Shown: positions 61,495 to 64,000 of the stretch, one piece after another
How the letters are laid out: every line of letters starts with the position of its first letter
Position numbering within the stretch: the stretch's first letter is position 1
Source of the DNA: Salibacterium qingdaonense
GTDB taxonomy: Bacteria > Bacillota > Bacilli > Bacillales > Marinococcaceae
Length of the DNA: 64,000 nucleotides
NCBI RefSeq assembly: GCF_900114715.1
Contig: NZ_FOTY01000013.1
Location: 20,744-84,743 of the forward strand
Direction of reading: 5' to 3'
Position numbers and translations under genes: made by a program
Notes under the pieces: generated by a model
What the model saw: only the letters and a program-made list of their open reading frames with translations
Databases searched by the model: none
Told to the model about the DNA's origin: nothing

Positions 61495-63159
61495 TTATTT
61501 CAATGCACTTGTTCGACTTCCCCAAATTGTTATTCCTTGATCAGATGCTGCAGTAAACGTCCATACGTTTTGTTCTTCAAGCGGATCCCATTGTTTAACA
61601 AAAACCCCGCTGTATGTTTCATCATCAACGGTGACTCGAACTTCATTTTCATTTAAAAGCTCCCACGTTCCTTCTATTTCACCTGAAACCTCATAGTTGT
61701 CATGTAATGTTATTTCCGATGAGGATTTTACTTCATCCGTATTATCTTTTTTATGGTTAATAAATTTATAGTCTCCCACTACATTTTCTTCTGATACTTC
61801 CTCTAAACTTTCACCGCTATAGCGATACGGCGCAGCCATAGGCCAATCATTTTCATTCATGTACAAGGGGTGCACACGTACTTCAAACTTTTCTCCAGAG
61901 TCTGGGAAACGTGTATGAAAAACAAGGTACTGTTGATTTGTATCAGGATCAACATAAACAGAATTGTGGCCGGGGGAAAAGTAACCTAAGCTGGCGTCAT
62001 CTGATGTACTTTTAAATTCATAGTGCCCCATCAATTTGTTTCCAAATGGTGCATTGTCTGTATCCTCAGGAAGAACGGCAGGATTCCCTTGTGCATCAAC
62101 GAATGGACCTTCCGGACTTTCGGACCGGAACACGCGCATATTGTATTCTCCATCCGATCCAAGCCATCCATATGTTTTATATAAAAAGTAGTATTTACTT
62201 TCCTCATCATACACGATATACGGTCCTTCGCCCGATTTTCCATATCCCCCTGAAATTTTTGTCCCGAAATAACGGTCTATCATACGACCATCCTCTGTTT
62301 CTCCGTCTTTCTCCGGGCGGATGACCCCACCTGTTTCTTTATTCAGTTCATGTAAAAAAATACCGCCGGACCAAGACCCATAACTCATCCATAGTGTTCC
62401 GTCTTTATCATAAAAAACATTGGCATCAATAGCGTTCGGATACATTGTATTGTTGTATGAACCGTCTTCATTAAACCAAGAGGGGTTCACTTCACTGACA
62501 TCCCCCTCATCAACCAAATCAGGAATATTTGTGTTCGTCCATTTTTTGTTAACATCGCTGTTCTCATCATAGTCCTCCTGCTCTGTGAATCCGGAATAAA
62601 CAATGGTATCCACGTATTCATAAGGACCTTCTATATCCTTAGAAACAGCATAACCTATCGCCGAACGAATATAGGTTGATGATGCGGAATAATAAATCAT
62701 GTACGCACCAGTTGACCCGTCATCATTCACATAATCTTCATTCCAAAATATCTCCGGAGCCCATACAGCAAATCCTCCCTGACTGTCCGCATCGTCTTCA
62801 CCAGCCCACTCAAAGGATTCCGATAGATTTGCCGAAAGATCTCCATATAATGAATTGTTGGGCGTTTCATATCCGTTTGTGAACGATTCCCAATTCATTA
62901 AATCCTTTGATTTTGCCGCTTCGATATGTGTGCCGAAAATATAAAACGTGTCCTCTTCTTTTATAATAGAGGGATCATGTACCGCAACTTCTGAAAAGTT
63001 TGGCTCTTCGTCTTTTTTGTTATCGTTCTCAGCAGATTCGTTGCTTTCCACGGTAGTTTCCTCCTTGTCACTTGTAATGGCTATCCAAAAAACAACACCA
63101 ATGAAAACAACAGCTAGTGTGCTCAACATCATCCTTTTTAACACTTTCCTGCTTTCCAT
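61495..63159 (-). CDS. GH43 endo-alpha-1,5-L-arabinanase, membrane-anchored
   Basis: 554 residues. A hydrophobic N-terminal anchor (about 11-29) and acidic linker (30-55) precede a five-bladed beta-propeller GH43 domain (about 57-430). Catalytic candidates are Asp62 in VAVHDPSI, Asp245 in PNAIDANVFYD and Glu311 in KSGEGPYIVYD. WAPEIFWN near 133 and SPGHNSVYVD (calcium-associated His) also match Abn2-type arabinanases, as does a C-terminal beta domain (about 445-554). No lipobox. It is clearly AT-richer than neighbours and has no sugar-uptake genes beside it in the window, suggesting acquisition. Confidence 0.88.
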   Translation of the reverse strand: MESRKVLKRMMLSTLAVVFIGVVFWIAITSDKEETTVESNESAENDNKKDEEPNFSEVAVHDPSIIKEEDTFYIFGTHIEAAKSKDLMNWESFTNGYETPNNSLYGDLSANLSESFEWAGEDDADSQGGFAVWAPEIFWNEDYVNDDGSTGAYMIYYSASSTYIRSAIGYAVSKDIEGPYEYVDTIVYSGFTEQEDYDENSDVNKKWTNTNIPDLVDEGDVSEVNPSWFNEDGSYNNTMYPNAIDANVFYDKDGTLWMSYGSWSGGIFLHELNKETGGVIRPEKDGETEDGRMIDRYFGTKISGGYGKSGEGPYIVYDEESKYYFLYKTYGWLGSDGEYNMRVFRSESPEGPFVDAQGNPAVLPEDTDNAPFGNKLMGHYEFKSTSDDASLGYFSPGHNSVYVDPDTNQQYLVFHTRFPDSGEKFEVRVHPLYMNENDWPMAAPYRYSGESLEEVSEENVVGDYKFINHKKDNTDEVKSSSEITLHDNYEVSGEIEGTWELLNENEVRVTVDDETYSGVFVKQWDPLEEQNVWTFTAASDQGITIWGSRTSALK

Positions 63160-63180
63160 TCACCTACCCCCTCTCATTAA

Positions 63181-63194
63181 ATGAACCGCTTACA
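63181..63194 (-). promoter_or_regulatory. Weak CcpA cre-like site upstream of the GH43 gene
   Basis: On the minus strand TGTAAGCGGTTCAT, matching the left half of the cre consensus TGWAANCGNTNWCA but diverging at its right end. It lies 22 bp before the start codon. Arabinanase genes are often under CcpA; the site is only suggestive. Confidence 0.3.
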
Positions 63195-63448
63195 AAAATG
63201 TAATGTCCTTACAAGTTAAACAATCAATTTCCAGACTACACTAATTGCTGAATTTTCTCAATATTTTTTCTGGAATTGTCCGTATATCTTTGAGGATTTT
63301 GTATATAATTTTTCTCTCTGCTTGTTTTCTTATGATTTTCTAATAGAATGCTTTTATACAAATGACGAAAAGGGGGGGACAGATATATAATACATAATCC
63401 AACTGGGAAAGGACGTTTTGGCTTGACTCTTAAGGTGGAGTAGTTCAA

Positions 63449-63670
63449 ATGGCTTGTATGGGAAAGGTATTAATAAGTACTTTTACACTGGCAATGGAAT
63501 ATCAAGGGCACAGGGCAGGCAGTATCAGTGCTTTACTGGGAATGCTTCCGTTATTATTTGGTTCCACCTTCATCCCAGATTGTTGGTATTAATGAAACCA
63601 CCGCCGTTCCGATGGGAGCCGTATTATGTATTACTGCAACTATCGGTTGTACTGCTTTTTTCCTTAAGAC
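63449..63670 (+). pseudogene. Remnant of a Bcr/CflA-type drug efflux MFS gene, frameshifted and truncated
   Basis: Only the last about 70 residues of the transporter are recognisable. In one frame: LISTFTLAMEYQGHRAGSIS then ALLGMLPLLFGS. Near 63560-63575 the similarity moves to the +1 frame: QIVGINETTAVPMGAV then LCITATIGCTAFF. These two segments are contiguous in Bcr/CflA proteins (last two membrane helices). The 5' part of the gene is absent and the 3' end meets the IS30-type element. The gene is dead. Confidence 0.75.
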
Positions 63671-63676
63671 GGTTTG

Positions 63677-64000
63677 TCAACCTAAGTGCAACACTTCCTG
63701 CTCAAATGCTTCGTGAGCGGTTTTCCAGTCTAAACATTTTCTCGGACGTCCGTTGATGAGAGCCAGTGCTTGTTGGAGCTCTTCTTCGGTAAGCTGAGCT
63801 AAATCACTTGCTTTGGGAAAGAATTCTCGAAGGAGCCCATTCCCATTTTCATTACTGCCCCGCTGCCAGGACGAATAAGGATCCGCAAAATAAACATCAA
63901 TGCTGCATTCCTGCTCGATTCTTGGGTAACAGGCAAATTCTTTTCCCCGATCGACGGTAGCCGTTTGAAAAGCTTGGTTTGGTAATGTTTCATGGAGCGT
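63677..64000 (-). mobile_element. IS30-family transposase, C-terminal 107 residues (runs off right edge)
   Basis: Reading leftward on the minus strand, the open frame gives TVDRGKEFACYPRIEQE, then DVYFADPYSSWQRGSNENGNGLLREFFPK and ends ALINGRPRKCLDWKTAHEAFEQEVLHLG (quoted here in part: FADPYSSWQRGSNENGNGLL; INGRPRKCLDWKTAHEAF). This is the DDE core end of IS30 transposases, with the second Asp (in VDRGKEF) and the Glu (in NENGNG) present. The N-terminus and the other inverted repeat are outside the window. The element's end lies close to 63660-63676. Confidence 0.93.

Noticed and set aside
63236..63448. 70-codon minus-strand frame between GH43 and the pseudogene
   Set aside because: No ribosome site, AT-rich promoter-type sequence, no protein pattern.

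Overview
The window reads as chromosome of an endospore-forming Bacillaceae bacterium, probably a moderately halophilic or alkaliphilic one. Sporulation genes (spoVID, spoIIB, spoIVFA, spoIVFB) sit in Bacillus-like order. Shine-Dalgarno sites are strong (AAGGAGG type), TTG and GTG starts are common, and many exported or membrane proteins carry long Glu/Asp/Ser-rich linkers or tails. Genus assignment is inference; the gene order and acidic linkers recall soda-lake or saline bacilli.

Layout. 1-5.5 kb: tetrapyrrole operon hemA(partial)-hemX-hemC-hemD-hemB, then hemL. 5.5-8.4 kb: an MFS transporter, spoVID and a small antisense membrane-protein gene. 8.5-12.8 kb: T-box leader, valS, folC. 12.9-23.6 kb: a type IV pilus locus (two accessory membrane proteins, pilB, pilT, pilC, one pilin, pilD, pilM, pilN, pilO) occupying the place where Bacillus subtilis has only comC. 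23.7-30.5 kb: spoIIB, maf, radC, mreBCD, minCD. 30.5-33.8 kb: an inserted stretch with a periodic repeat array, a 55-codon gene and an arsRBC operon. 33.8-38.2 kb: spoIVFA, spoIVFB, rng, L21 leader, rplU, prp, rpmA. 38.6-44.2 kb: an MBL-fold hydrolase and pstSCAB-phoU behind a Pho-box-like promoter. 44.3-47.9 kb: cheA-cheW-cheY-cheX behind a sigma-D-like promoter. 48-60.6 kb: a DUF418 protein, a RodA/FtsW protein, a chemoreceptor with a second sigma-D-like promoter, ResA, a D,D-carboxypeptidase, a CPBP protease, an LCP protein, a KhtTU-like K+/H+ antiporter pair, MgtE and an orphan gene. 60.6-64 kb: a second copy of the periodic repeat array, an AT-rich GH43 arabinanase, a frameshifted drug-efflux remnant and an IS30-family transposase running off the right edge.

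Functional themes are heme synthesis, type IV pilus assembly, cell shape and division-site selection, sporulation checkpoints, ribosomal large-subunit proteins with their maturation protease, phosphate uptake, chemotaxis and ion homeostasis.

The most unusual signal is not a gene. Two intergenic arrays (30702-30895 and 61138-61332) each contain exactly four units of about 52 bp. Each unit has two oppositely oriented 10-bp words (core GGA-N-ACT) about 29 bp apart. The words are conserved while the spacers are not. Other signals worth following are a pilin leader with a promoter and an intrinsic terminator ahead of the gene, and a pilin gene whose 3' two thirds differs in composition from its 5' end.
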